Positions 1 to 7,765 of a DNA stretch of 22,381 bases are shown one piece after another. The notes under the pieces are model-generated. The model ran no database searches, was not told where the DNA came from, and saw nothing but the letters and a program-made list of their open reading frames with translations. Position 1 is the first letter of the stretch, and the number at the start of each line of letters is the position of its first letter. The position numbers were made by a program, and so were the translations under genes. This DNA is from JAAYXU01 sp050942555. GTDB taxonomy: Bacteria; Bacillota; Clostridia; Christensenellales; UMGS416. Where the stretch lies: NCBI GenBank assembly GCA_050942555.1, contig JBMNNN010000017.1, positions 1 to 22,381 of the forward strand. The letters run 5' to 3'.

Positions 1-5
1 TTTTC

Positions 6-34
6 AAAAACAAAGCGGCGAGTCGTCCGCCGAC
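6..34 (-). terminator. Possible intrinsic terminator near the left edge
   Basis: On the minus strand CGGCG, a 7-base loop and CGCCG are followed by CTTTGTTTTTG, a short GC stem with a T-rich tail. It lies about 45-70 bases downstream of the predicted start site of the minus-strand promoter at 82-110. It could be an attenuator or the end of a short RNA. The stem is only 5 bp, so the call is weak. Confidence 0.3.
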
Positions 35-81
35 CACGGCTCTGATCGGGAGCGGGCGCAGGCCGCTGCAAAGCCGCAAAC

Positions 82-110
82 ATTATAAAACAAAAACCGC
101 GCAAGTGCAA
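82..110 (-). promoter_or_regulatory. Sigma-A-type promoter facing the left window edge
   Basis: On the minus strand there is a perfect -10 TATAAT (82-87) and a -35-like TTGCAC (105-110) separated by 17 bases, in an AT-rich patch within GC-rich DNA. Transcription would start near 75 and leave the window to the left. The -35 matches the consensus at only three positions. No gene start for it is visible inside the window. Confidence 0.5.
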
Positions 111-225
111 CCAAATTTTTCTTTCCTCGAGTGCACCCGACCCGTTCTTGCGGACATGCTTATTTATTGCCGGATTCCGCGCCCGGGATACCCCGGGCCG
201 CTCCGCCGCGTCGCACCGACCGGCC

Positions 226-266
226 AAAAAAACGATGCGGGGCGCAGCCCAGCCGGCGGTCCCGTC
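226..266 (-). terminator. Probable terminator of the yqfC-recO operon
   Basis: About 16 bases past the recO stop, the minus strand carries a GC-rich hairpin (GGGC-TGC-GCCC core, 240-250, with partly complementary flanks), then seven consecutive T (226-232). The position fits the end of the long minus-strand operon. Another perfect hairpin, GCCCGGG-ATAC-CCCGGGC at 181-198, lies further downstream but has no T-run. Confidence 0.5.
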
Positions 267-281
267 GCCATTTGACTATGG

Positions 282-1049
282 TTATCGGGGGAGCCTGTCC
301 TTGCTGAACACGTTGAGCTTTTCCGCAAAATCCGCCGACCTGAAGCGCCTATCCAGATACCAGGTCAGGTAGTCCCGCCAGAATCCGGCCAGATCCCGCC
401 CGACCGCACGGGCAAGCGTCACGACGGGGAGCGTGTCAAAATCGATTTCCCGCAGCTGCCGCAGCGCGGCCACCGAGCCGGGAAGCACGGTCACGACGCC
501 GCCCTCCCCCGCGCAGCGCCCGCACACGACGCCGCCTCCCGATACCGAAAACATCGGGCGGGGCTGCGCCTCATCCCCGCAGCGCACGCACCGCGAAAGC
601 GACGGCCCGAGCCCCAGGGCGTCCATAGCCCGTATCTCGAACGCGGTGCGCACGACGTCGGGATCGGCTTTCGCGTGGCACAGCGCGTTCAGGCAGCGGA
701 TGAGCAGCGTGAACAGCGGGCCGCCGGGCTGGCCTTCCCCGGAAACCGTTTCGCAGAAATCCCGCATGTAGAACGCTGTACACAGCGCTTCGTAATCGCT
801 GCGAAGTTCGAAAAAACTGTCGAGGACCGCACAGGAGGTCGCCTGCAGCGTCTCTCCGACGCGCCGCAGCATGAATTCGCTGCACACAAGATAGTCGCAG
901 GCGGCGCGCAGCTTGCTGCGGGGCTTCCGACAGCCCCGCGCTGTGACCGAGATCTTCCCCATCTCTGCGGTGAGCAGCGTCAGTATCCGGTCGGCCTCCC
1001 TGTAGTTCACGTACCGCAGTACGATGCCGTGCACCTTGAGCGGGGCCAT
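282..1049 (-). CDS. recO: DNA repair protein RecO
   Basis: RecO is a recombination mediator that works with RecF and RecR to load RecA on single-stranded DNA and anneal strands. The 255-residue product has the usual family length. It starts with the N-terminal OB-fold region (MAPLKVHGIVLRYVNYREAD, then LTLLTAEMGKISVTARGCRK). A four-cysteine zinc knuckle follows, CxxC at 154/157 and CxxC at 176/179, and the C-terminal helical part ends in a basic tail. The ATG at 1049 shares one base with the era stop (TGATG), which supports this start over the in-frame Met 27 codons upstream that lies inside era. It is the last gene of the operon and is followed by a probable terminator. Translational coupling to era is inferred from the overlap. 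Confidence 0.95.
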   Translation of the reverse strand: MAPLKVHGIVLRYVNYREADRILTLLTAEMGKISVTARGCRKPRSKLRAACDYLVCSEFMLRRVGETLQATSCAVLDSFFELRSDYEALCTAFYMRDFCETVSGEGQPGGPLFTLLIRCLNALCHAKADPDVVRTAFEIRAMDALGLGPSLSRCVRCGDEAQPRPMFSVSGGGVVCGRCAGEGGVVTVLPGSVAALRQLREIDFDTLPVVTLARAVGRDLAGFWRDYLTWYLDRRFRSADFAEKLNVFSKDRLPR

Positions 1050-1957
1050 CACTGCAGATCCCGGCTGTCGTACCCCAACTCCCGCATCCAGGAGACGCTG
1101 TTGCGCCAGTCGGGCCGCACCTTCACCCACAGCTGCAGATTGATCCGGTCGCCCAGGAGCGCCTCCAGTTCCCGGCGGGCGAGCTGTCCGATTTTCCCCA
1201 GAATCCTGCCGCCCTTTCCGATGATGATGGATTTGTGGGACGCCTTCTCGCAGAGTATGTTTGCGTGTATATCGACGAGTTCCTGCTCTTCCCGCCGTCC
1301 CATGTCGAATATCTCCACGCCGATGCCGTGCGGTATTTCCTCGCGCAGCAGCATGAGCGCTTTCTCGCGGATGAGCTCGGCGGCCAGCATGCGCTCGGGC
1401 TGGTCGGTATAGATGTCGTCGGGAAAGTACCGGGGCCCCTCGGGCATCCGGCTTACGATCTCGCGCTCCAGCAGCGGCACGCCGTCTCCGGTCAGCGCCG
1501 AGACCGGTATGATCTGCGCGATAAATTGGAGCGCGGCAAACCGGTCGATGAGCGCCAGAAGCTCTTCCTTGCGTATCCGGTCGATCTTGTTAAGCGCCAG
1601 TATGGCCGGGGTGCTGAGCGCGCCCACCTGCCCGATGAGCCGCTCATCCCCCTCCCCAATAGGCTCGGATGCGTCCAGCACCGCGAGAATGAGATCGACG
1701 TCCCGCCATGCGCCTACGGCCGCCCTGACCATGTACTCCCCCAGCTCGTTGCGGGGCTTGTGCATGCCGGGCGTGTCGATAAACACGACCTGCACGCCGT
1801 CCCTGGTCAGTATGCCGCGTATCTGGTTGCGGGTGGTCTGGGGTTTGCTGGAAACGATGGAGACCTTCTCGCCTACCAGCGCGTTCATCAGCGTCGATTT
1901 TCCGACGTTGGGACGGCCAGCCAGCGCCACGAAACCCGACCGAAACGATTGCTCCAT
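1049..1957 (-). CDS. era: GTPase Era
   Basis: Era is an essential GTPase that binds the 3' end of 16S rRNA and acts in 30S subunit assembly at the membrane periphery. The 302-residue product has a complete G domain: GRPNVGKS (14-21), TTR (41-43), DTPG (61-64), NKID (123-126) and SAL (153-155). A C-terminal KH RNA-binding domain carries GKGG at 247-250. The ATG at 1957 has an AAAGGA site a few bases upstream and lies 5 bases after the cdd stop; the longer in-frame reading upstream is only an alternate frame of cdd. The nearby ybeY gene also acts in rRNA maturation, so the operon has a ribosome-biogenesis theme. Confidence 0.97.
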   Translation of the reverse strand: MEQSFRSGFVALAGRPNVGKSTLMNALVGEKVSIVSSKPQTTRNQIRGILTRDGVQVVFIDTPGMHKPRNELGEYMVRAAVGAWRDVDLILAVLDASEPIGEGDERLIGQVGALSTPAILALNKIDRIRKEELLALIDRFAALQFIAQIIPVSALTGDGVPLLEREIVSRMPEGPRYFPDDIYTDQPERMLAAELIREKALMLLREEIPHGIGVEIFDMGRREEQELVDIHANILCEKASHKSIIIGKGGRILGKIGQLARRELEALLGDRINLQLWVKVRPDWRNSVSWMRELGYDSRDLQ

Positions 1958-1962
1958 TCTCT

Positions 1963-2358
1963 CTATCCTTTCGTATAGTCGCCAAACGCGCAGGGAAGCA
2001 GCCTGTCGATGCTGCTCTCGCGCACTTCGCCCGAAAGCGACGCGGTGATGACCCGCATATCCCGCGAGAACTCGGAAAGCACCTGCAGGCACACGCCGCA
2101 CGGCCAGACGGGCTCGCGCGCCCCGGCCACGACGCATATGGCGGCAAATTCCCGCTCGCCGCGCGCTACCGCCTGAAAAACCGCGTTTCTCTCGGCGCAG
2201 CACGCGGGGCTGTGGGCCGCGTTCTCGACATTGCAGCCCGTGTAGACATTGCCCGCGGCCGTAACAAGGCAGGCCCCGACACGGAAGCCCGAATAGGGCG
2301 CGTATGCGTTGTCCCGGGCCTGCCGCGCCAGCTCGATCATGCGCTCCCGGCACATCAT
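1963..2358 (-). CDS. cdd: Cytidine deaminase, tetrameric type
   Basis: It hydrolyses cytidine or deoxycytidine to uridine or deoxyuridine plus ammonia in pyrimidine salvage. The 131-residue product has the short, all-cysteine zinc site of homotetrameric Cdd: Cys54-Ala-Glu56 in SPACCAERNA, where Glu56 is the catalytic proton shuttle, and Cys87/Cys90 in PCGVC. The substrate-binding FRVGA and CNVENAA segments are present. The ATG at 2358 overlaps the ybeY stop as ATGA; a second ATG follows immediately, so the first residue is uncertain by one codon. In many Firmicutes dgkA lies between ybeY and cdd; here there is no room for it. Confidence 0.96.
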   Translation of the reverse strand: MMCRERMIELARQARDNAYAPYSGFRVGACLVTAAGNVYTGCNVENAAHSPACCAERNAVFQAVARGEREFAAICVVAGAREPVWPCGVCLQVLSEFSRDMRVITASLSGEVRESSIDRLLPCAFGDYTKG

Positions 2359-2849
2359 GACGGCTCCCTCACAAGGCCGATGAGCGCGAGTATTTCCTCC
2401 TCGGCGGCGCGCATGCCGCGCCTGTCCGACTCGTTCTCGTGATCGTAGCCCCGCAGGTGCAGCACCCCGTGAACCGCCAGGTATGCAAGCTCCCGCTCGA
2501 TGCTGTGGCCGTATTCGTCTGCTTGCCGCACCGCGGTTTCGATGGAAATGACGACGTCGCCCAGCAGCACCTCTCCGGTTTCGGGATCGGTATCAAATAC
2601 GAGCTGATCGTCGTACTCGCCGTCCAGATAGGACAGCATCGGGAAAGACAGCACGTCGGTGCTGCGGTCCATGCCGCGGTACTCGCGGTTCATATCCCGG
2701 ATAGCCTCGTCGTCCACGAGCAGCACGCTGACCTGCAAGTCGCCGGCTCCCGTGCGGGCGAGCGCCGTCCGCACCGCGTTTTCCAGCATGGCCTCGGTGC
2801 CCGGGTGGACCTCGACGCGCTCCTGCTCGTTGTCAATGCGTATCGTCAT
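2355..2849 (-). CDS. ybeY: Endoribonuclease YbeY (rRNA maturation factor)
   Basis: YbeY is a metal-dependent endoribonuclease needed for 16S rRNA 3'-end maturation and ribosome quality control. The 164-residue product carries the family signature HGVLHLRGYDH at 127-137, whose three histidines (127, 131, 137) bind the metal. The upstream STDVLSFP and LGDVVIS strands are also conserved. The ATG at 2849 overlaps the stop of the upstream 7TM-HD gene as ATGA, which selects it over an in-frame Met 41 codons upstream inside that gene. Its downstream overlap with cdd is also ATGA, so the genes are likely translationally coupled. Confidence 0.95.
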   Translation of the reverse strand: MTIRIDNEQERVEVHPGTEAMLENAVRTALARTGAGDLQVSVLLVDDEAIRDMNREYRGMDRSTDVLSFPMLSYLDGEYDDQLVFDTDPETGEVLLGDVVISIETAVRQADEYGHSIERELAYLAVHGVLHLRGYDHENESDRRGMRAAEEEILALIGLVREPS

Positions 2850-5143
2850 GGCGCGTGTCCTTCCTCTCCGCCTCCGAAATTGGGGTACTCGATGCGATCG
2901 TGGAATACGCCGTTGAGCGTCGTCCGGAACGCCCTGACGATCACCTCGAGGTCGCGCAGCGTCAGGGGACACTCACTGAACTGTCCGTCGTCCATCTTGC
3001 CGCGTATGATGCTGCGGATGAGCTCCTCCACCTTCTGGGGGGAGGGCTTGTTGAGCGAACGGACGGCGGCCTCCACCGAATCGGCCAGCATCAGTATCGC
3101 CGCCTCGCGGGTCTGGGGCTTGGGTCCCTCGTAGCGGAAGTCCTGAATATCGACCTCGTCCTTATTCTGGGACGCTTCCTTCATTTTATGATAGAAGTAG
3201 GAGACGGCCGTCGTGCCGTGGTGCTGCACGATGGCGTCGCGTATGGGCGCGGGCAGGCGATGCTCTCGCGCCAGCGCCAGCCCGTCGCGTATATGCGCGG
3301 TGATGATCCGGGTGGACAGCTCCGGGGATATGCTGTCGTGCGGGTTCTCGGGCCCGATCTGGTTCTCGCCGAAGAAATACGGGCGGGACAGCTTGCCGAT
3401 GTCGTGGTAGTACGCGCCGGCGCGGGCCAGCAGCACGTCGGCCCCGATGGCCTCGGCCGCGCTTTCGGCGAGATTGCCCACGATGATGCTGTGATGATAG
3501 CTGCCCGGCGCTTCCAGCAGCAGCCTTTTCAGGAGCGGCTGGTTCGGGTTGGCGAGCTCCAGCAGCTTCATCGGCGTGACCAGGCCGAATGCCGACTCCC
3601 ACAGCGGCATCGTGCCGATCGCGAAGAACGACGCGACGATACCGGCGGCAAAGCCCATCGCCGCGCTCAGAAGCAGCGGCTGCCAGCCGATCCGGGACAT
3701 GAGATCAAAAGCGCCCAGTATGACCGCGCCCACAGCGCCCATCGCCACGCCCGCATACAGGAATGTGGTCCGCTGTGGCGAATGGCTCACCATGTATATG
3801 CCCAGCGCTCCGCTGACCAGCACCGACGCGGTCAGGGCCAGCGCCTCGGTGGATATGCCGCTGCGTCCGCCCCCCGAGAGGAAGGCCGCAATGACCGCCC
3901 ACAGTATATTGAGTATGAGCGCCGAGCGGCGGTTGATGAGGACCGCGACGAGCAGCACGCCCATGCCCATCGGCTGGAGGCTTGGATGGATCTGGTTGGC
4001 GCCCCAGGCCGTGAGCAGAACCAGCAGGTGAATAAGGCACAGCACCGAGAAGCGGCGGATGTCTGCGAGCGTCTCCCGCTCAAAGAGCATGAGGCACAGC
4101 GCGGTCGCCGAAAGGATCAGCAGCGTGAACGCGATGAGGCCCGACAGTATCCGCCAGTCCACGCCCTCCTTGCGGATGAGCCCGAGCTCCTCCAGCATCA
4201 GGTACTGGGCGTGGGTGACGGGCTCGCCTTCCCGGACGATGTTCTGGCCCTTCCTGTATACAATTTTGGGCACCGCGGCCTCAGCCTGATCCCGCGCGGC
4301 CTCGGTGGCCTCCTTGTCATAGAGGAAGTTGGCCTGCATGTAGCTGGAAATAATGTTCATGCCCAGCCGCTGCGTCTGCTGGGAAAACCCGTGCACGGGG
4401 CTCACAAGCTCGCTGTTCATCTGCGAGACGCGGTTTTGCAGGTACTCGCTCTTGATGCCGCTCTTCATCGCGGTGGAAACGAGCTGGCTGACGACGTCCT
4501 TGAGGCGCTCGTACTCGCCCTCGGCAAGCGTTACCAGGTGGATGATGTCCTCCCGCGTGAAGCTGATGGGCAGCATATCGCCGCATTCGTCGATAAATTC
4601 ATTGGTATACTCGATAGGATCGTCGATCGGTACCGGGGTGGGAGCGGGCGTGGGAGACGGCGTGGGTTTGACCGTCGCCGCGCCGGTCCCGGCGGGCGCG
4701 GGCGGAGCCGCCTCGCGCTCGGTGCGGATGCGCTCCTGCTCGTTATACGCCTCGATGGCCTGCTGGCGTTCGGCGATGACCGTTTCCAGCGCCGACTGGC
4801 CGAACGCGCGCACATCGTCCATCGCGAGGAAGCACTGCTCGATTTTCGCGATCACGTCCTTGGTCACGTTATCGTCCTGCCGGTACTTGTCCTCCACATT
4901 GTCCCGGGCAGCCTGCCTGTTCTTCTCGGTCGTATACCTGTCCTCGATGTCCCGGAGCGCCTTGATATCGGTACCCACGTCGCCCTCTCTGATCGTGTAC
5001 TGAAACGGAAGCGCCGCCAGATACAGCACCGAGCCCGTCACCGCCAGTACGATCGCAAGCAGCAGCGCGCGCGCCAGTATATCGCGCAGGCGTCCGCCTG
5101 TGCGCTTTACTTTGGTCTTGGGTTGCCTGCGCTCTCTGCTCAT
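2846..5143 (-). CDS. pgpH: 7TM-HD family c-di-AMP phosphodiesterase (YqfF/PgpH-like)
   Basis: PgpH-family proteins hydrolyse cyclic di-AMP through a cytoplasmic HD domain. The 765-residue product has this order: a basic N-terminus; a membrane helix at about 24-46; a large extracytoplasmic 7TMR-HDED-type domain (about 50-325); a bundle of about seven helices (about 333-515); and an HD domain (about 530-740). Visible HD-domain residues are His550/His551, His580-Asp581 in YYHDIGK, His641/His642 in QHHG and Asp688 in LADSVEA. Residues 147-173 of the external domain are a Pro/Thr/Ala-rich run with repeated TP dipeptides, probably an unstructured insertion. Start and stop overlap phoH and ybeY as ATGA. 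Membership of the family is certain; activity on c-di-AMP is inferred from characterised homologues. Confidence 0.92.
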   Translation of the reverse strand: MSRERRQPKTKVKRTGGRLRDILARALLLAIVLAVTGSVLYLAALPFQYTIREGDVGTDIKALRDIEDRYTTEKNRQAARDNVEDKYRQDDNVTKDVIAKIEQCFLAMDDVRAFGQSALETVIAERQQAIEAYNEQERIRTEREAAPPAPAGTGAATVKPTPSPTPAPTPVPIDDPIEYTNEFIDECGDMLPISFTREDIIHLVTLAEGEYERLKDVVSQLVSTAMKSGIKSEYLQNRVSQMNSELVSPVHGFSQQTQRLGMNIISSYMQANFLYDKEATEAARDQAEAAVPKIVYRKGQNIVREGEPVTHAQYLMLEELGLIRKEGVDWRILSGLIAFTLLILSATALCLMLFERETLADIRRFSVLCLIHLLVLLTAWGANQIHPSLQPMGMGVLLVAVLINRRSALILNILWAVIAAFLSGGGRSGISTEALALTASVLVSGALGIYMVSHSPQRTTFLYAGVAMGAVGAVILGAFDLMSRIGWQPLLLSAAMGFAAGIVASFFAIGTMPLWESAFGLVTPMKLLELANPNQPLLKRLLLEAPGSYHHSIIVGNLAESAAEAIGADVLLARAGAYYHDIGKLSRPYFFGENQIGPENPHDSISPELSTRIITAHIRDGLALAREHRLPAPIRDAIVQHHGTTAVSYFYHKMKEASQNKDEVDIQDFRYEGPKPQTREAAILMLADSVEAAVRSLNKPSPQKVEELIRSIIRGKMDDGQFSECPLTLRDLEVIVRAFRTTLNGVFHDRIEYPNFGGGEEGHAP

Positions 5144-6138
5144 GGATTCCCCCGTAAGGACGGCCTTCTCTTCTGTCGCCTGCTGCGCTCCTCGTATGCG
5201 CGGATGATGCTCTGGACAAGCTCATGGCGTACCACGTCCCGCGCCGTCAGGTTGACTACCGCGATATCCCTGATGCCCGAAAGGACCTTGACCGCATCCT
5301 GCAGACCCGAGCGTTTCTCGGGCGGGAGGTCTATCTGGGTGACGTCTCCGTTTATGATCATCTTGGAGCCCATGCCGAGCCTCGTCAGAAACATCTTCAT
5401 CTGCTCGGGCGTCGTGTTCTGCGCCTCGTCGAGTATGACGAAGGATTCATTGAGCGTGCGGCCGCGCATATACGCCATCGGCGCGACCTCAATCACGCCC
5501 CGCTCGGAGTGTCGGGCGAACGCCTCGGTTCCGATCATCTCATACAGCGCGTCGTACAGCGGGCGCAGATAGGGGTCCACCTTGTTTTGCAGATCGCCGG
5601 GCAGGAAGCCGAGTTTCTCTCCGGCTTCCACCGCGGGCCGGGTCAGTATGATTCGCGAGACCTCCTTGTTCTTTAGCGCCAGCACGGCCATCGCCATCGC
5701 CAGATATGTCTTTCCGGTTCCGGCCGGGCCGATCGAGAAAACCACGGTGTTCCTGCGGATGGCCTCGATATATTTGCGCTGTCCCATCGTCTTGCATTTG
5801 ATGGGCTTTCCCTTGTAGGTGACCAGTACCACGTCGGACATGATCTCGGATATGAGATCGGCGTTTCCTTCGCGGGCCAGCTCGATCGCGTAGCGGATAC
5901 GGGATTTGTCGATCGGCTCATGCCTGTTTATCATTTCCAGCAGCTTGTCGATGACCTCTCGGGCAACTTCCACGCTGCCCTCGCTCCCGCTGATGGCGAG
6001 CTGTCGATCGCGGGTGCTGATTTTTGCGCCCGTCTCGGCCTCCAGCACGCGCATATTCTCATCGTAACTACCAAATAGCTCAATCAGTTTATCCATCGAA
6101 TCAAGATCTACGGTTTTCTCATAGGTAGTCGTTGTCAA
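5140..6138 (-). CDS. phoH: PhoH family ATPase (PhoH/YbeZ-like)
   Basis: PhoH/YbeZ proteins are P-loop ATPases linked to RNA metabolism and found next to ybeY in many bacteria. The 332-residue product has a KH-like N-terminal region (about 15-75), Walker A GPAGTGKT at 137-144, a TRPAVEAGEKLGFLPGD segment near 166-182 and Walker B VILDEAQN at 234-241. The C-terminus is strongly basic (SRRQKRRPSLRGN). The start codon is TTG at 6138, chosen because an AGGGAGG site sits 7 bases upstream; the first in-frame ATG is 14 codons further in with no comparable site. The stop overlaps the next gene as ATGA. The exact substrate is unknown for this family. Confidence 0.93.
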   Translation of the reverse strand: MTTTTYEKTVDLDSMDKLIELFGSYDENMRVLEAETGAKISTRDRQLAISGSEGSVEVAREVIDKLLEMINRHEPIDKSRIRYAIELAREGNADLISEIMSDVVLVTYKGKPIKCKTMGQRKYIEAIRRNTVVFSIGPAGTGKTYLAMAMAVLALKNKEVSRIILTRPAVEAGEKLGFLPGDLQNKVDPYLRPLYDALYEMIGTEAFARHSERGVIEVAPMAYMRGRTLNESFVILDEAQNTTPEQMKMFLTRLGMGSKMIINGDVTQIDLPPEKRSGLQDAVKVLSGIRDIAVVNLTARDVVRHELVQSIIRAYEERSRRQKRRPSLRGNP

Positions 6139-6145
6139 GCAGCAG

Positions 6146-6152
6146 CCTCCCT
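6146..6152 (-). promoter_or_regulatory. Ribosome binding site fixing the phoH TTG start
   Basis: The minus strand reads AGGGAGG 7 bases before TTG at 6138. This strong Shine-Dalgarno match is the reason the rare TTG is taken as the start rather than a downstream ATG. Confidence 0.75.
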
Positions 6153-6162
6153 TTCAAAAAAG

Positions 6163-7353
6163 CTACGGTGTAAACGGCGCTTCGACGCTGATCTCCTCTT
6201 CGGTTTCGACGAACACCTCGACCGTGAGTATTCCGTCCCCGTCGATGCGATAGCCCGACGACTGATCCACGACCCGCGCGTCCTCGGGTATGAGCAGCAG
6301 CGCGTTGGCCACGGCCTCGTCGGTGGCCGCCGCGAGAATCTGCTCAAAGTCCAAGAGCCGGATATCCTCGACCGTCTCGCGGACGCGGCTGTCCTCGAGC
6401 CATATCGGAAGCAGAAACCCCTCTCCCAGCAGCGGGATGCGCCGCGTCGCGGTCTCATGGCTCTCGTAGGAAGCAGCCTCGCCGTATTCGCGCAGCGTCC
6501 ACTGTCCGCCCGGAAAGAGGAGCCGCGCGCTGCCGAACTCGCTGCCCGTATAGCGCGTCGTCGTCAGCAGCATCGACCGCGCGGCCTCGCCCCGGTACCA
6601 GACGCGGCCCATGACGGTCGCAAGCGCGTGCCTCAGGCGCACCTCGCCGTCGGCAAGCGTCACCTGACCGCTGACCAGCATCTGCCCGGCGGTCACGGTG
6701 TCCCCGATCTCCACCACCGCCTGTCCGTCCATCACATGGATCGACGACACGATGGCGTTCACGCGGGCGACCAGATGGCAGGGCGCGCTGCGGTCCACCA
6801 TATCGGGAACCGGCACCTTGGGTATGGCCTCGGCGGTAACCCGCATGCCCCTGATGCGAATCCCCACGTGGCTGAGCGCGTCCAATCGGCGCAGCGCCGC
6901 CTTTTCGGCGGCGTCGACGTCAACGCCCTTCTTGTAGGCGCCCGGATAGATGCCCTGCTCAGCCAGCGTGTCCCGCAGCTCAAGTACCAGCGCGTGGTCG
7001 TCCGTACCGATGATGTCTACAACCAGTATGAACTGCGACAAAGCCGACAATACCCCGATGAGCGCCAGCAGGCCCGCGAGCAGCCCGAGCCTTCCCACCG
7101 CCCGCCTGAAGAGAAAGGGGAACCCGTGGCATTCGAGCGGTCGCACCGAGACCCGGTATTCCCCCGAGATAGCGAGGAACCGCCGGTATTCCCGCGCGGT
7201 CAGTTCCATCTCCATGCGGGTGTGGCTGTGCCGCTTCAGGGAGCGGATCACGATCCCCTCCGACAGGGCATGCCGGATAAGTTTGCCCAGCGACAGGCCC
7301 TCTATCCCCATTCTAACATACCCGATCAGGAATTTCCATATCCGAAATAGCAT
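6163..7353 (-). CDS. yqfD: Sporulation protein YqfD
   Basis: YqfD is a membrane protein of the mother-cell sporulation programme in Bacillus and Clostridium; its biochemical role is unsettled. The 396-residue product has a cytoplasmic N-terminal part with RMEMELTAREYRRFL (46-60), one membrane helix at about 86-116 and a long extracytoplasmic C-terminal domain with AYKKGVDVDAAEK and TRRIPLLGEGFLL. The ATG at 7353 lies 4 bases after the yqfC stop, with an AGGTG site upstream. It is the second gene of the operon, 24 bases before phoH. The yqfC-yqfD-phoH order matches that of endospore-forming Firmicutes. Confidence 0.9.
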   Translation of the reverse strand: MLFRIWKFLIGYVRMGIEGLSLGKLIRHALSEGIVIRSLKRHSHTRMEMELTAREYRRFLAISGEYRVSVRPLECHGFPFLFRRAVGRLGLLAGLLALIGVLSALSQFILVVDIIGTDDHALVLELRDTLAEQGIYPGAYKKGVDVDAAEKAALRRLDALSHVGIRIRGMRVTAEAIPKVPVPDMVDRSAPCHLVARVNAIVSSIHVMDGQAVVEIGDTVTAGQMLVSGQVTLADGEVRLRHALATVMGRVWYRGEAARSMLLTTTRYTGSEFGSARLLFPGGQWTLREYGEAASYESHETATRRIPLLGEGFLLPIWLEDSRVRETVEDIRLLDFEQILAAATDEAVANALLLIPEDARVVDQSSGYRIDGDGILTVEVFVETEEEISVEAPFTP

Positions 7354-7357
7354 GCGT

Positions 7358-7633
7358 TCACCTGCCGCCGCCCATTTGGATCCCGCCGATGCTGCCCCGT
7401 ATGACGATCTGCTCCCGCTCGATCGTCACGATCATCATATGGATGCCGGTGATCTCGATCGGCCCCGCCGCGCTGTCGATGCGTATCTTCCGGTCGGTAT
7501 ATTCGACGATGCCGCGATGGTTCTCCACTGTAACCATCAGCGTGCCGGTCATATGGATGAGCGGCATGTCCATCATGACGTCCATCGGCAGCTCGAAAGC
7601 TTCCGCAACGGTTTTCTTCAATCGGTGCGCCAC
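7358..7633 (-). CDS. yqfC: Sporulation protein YqfC
   Basis: YqfC is a small YabP/YqfC-family protein associated with sporulation. The 91-residue product is close to the family's length. It begins at a GTG (7633) selected by an AAAGGAG site 7 bases upstream. The body contains ELPMDVMMDMPLIHMTG, then VENHRGIVEYTDRKIRI and a beta-rich GPIEITGIHMMIVTIER segment typical of the family. It ends in a glycine-rich tail. It is the first gene of the operon that runs to recO, about 100 bases from the icd terminator. Confidence 0.88.
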   Translation of the reverse strand: MAHRLKKTVAEAFELPMDVMMDMPLIHMTGTLMVTVENHRGIVEYTDRKIRIDSAAGPIEITGIHMMIVTIEREQIVIRGSIGGIQMGGGR

Positions 7634-7640
7634 GCCGGGG

Positions 7641-7647
7641 CTCCTTT
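7641..7647 (-). promoter_or_regulatory. Ribosome binding site fixing the yqfC GTG start
   Basis: The minus strand reads AAAGGAG 7 bases before GTG at 7633. It decides the start over an upstream in-frame ATG at 7732 that would run through the icd terminator hairpin. Confidence 0.75.
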
Positions 7648-7657
7648 GCTTTTTTAT

Positions 7658-7685
7658 ACAATATATGAGCGGCGCGTATTTGTAA
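7658..7685 (-). promoter_or_regulatory. Candidate promoter of the yqfC-recO operon
   Basis: On the minus strand TTACAA (7680-7685), 16 bases, then TATTGT (7658-7663) lie 25 bases before the yqfC start. Each hexamer matches sigma-A consensus at four of six positions. The overlapping CATATATT (7660-7667) resembles a sigma-E -10, but no matching -35 is evident. The AT-rich patch between terminator and gene is the only likely location. Confidence 0.3.
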
Positions 7686-7712
7686 GTACGGGTTCTCGCG
7701 CCTGTGCAGGCC

Positions 7713-7743
7713 AACAAAAAGGACGGGAGCAAGCCCCGTCCTT
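7713..7743 (-). terminator. Intrinsic terminator of icd
   Basis: The minus strand has AAGGACGGG, a 7-base loop and CCCGTCCTT (stem arms 7735-7743 and 7719-7727), followed by further T and TTGTTGG. The perfect 9-bp stem lies 22 bases after the icd stop, in the correct orientation. Confidence 0.85.
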
Positions 7744-7765
7744 CCGAAACCCCGTTCTGCGCCGT

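Noticed and set aside
181..198. GCCCGGG-ATAC-CCCGGGC as the main operon terminator.
   Set aside because: The stem is perfect but no T-run follows on either strand; the hairpin at 226-266 with seven T is the better candidate.
4625..4705. Tandem nucleotide repeat in the 7TM-HD gene.
   Set aside because: The repetition is at the level of TP dipeptides in a low-complexity coding linker, with no regular DNA unit long enough to call a repeat array.
2855..5572. Long plus-strand open frame (905 codons) opposite the 7TM-HD and phoH genes.
   Set aside because: It is the antisense of two well-recognised genes, is rich in Arg/His/Gln, has no family motif and arises from third-position GC bias.
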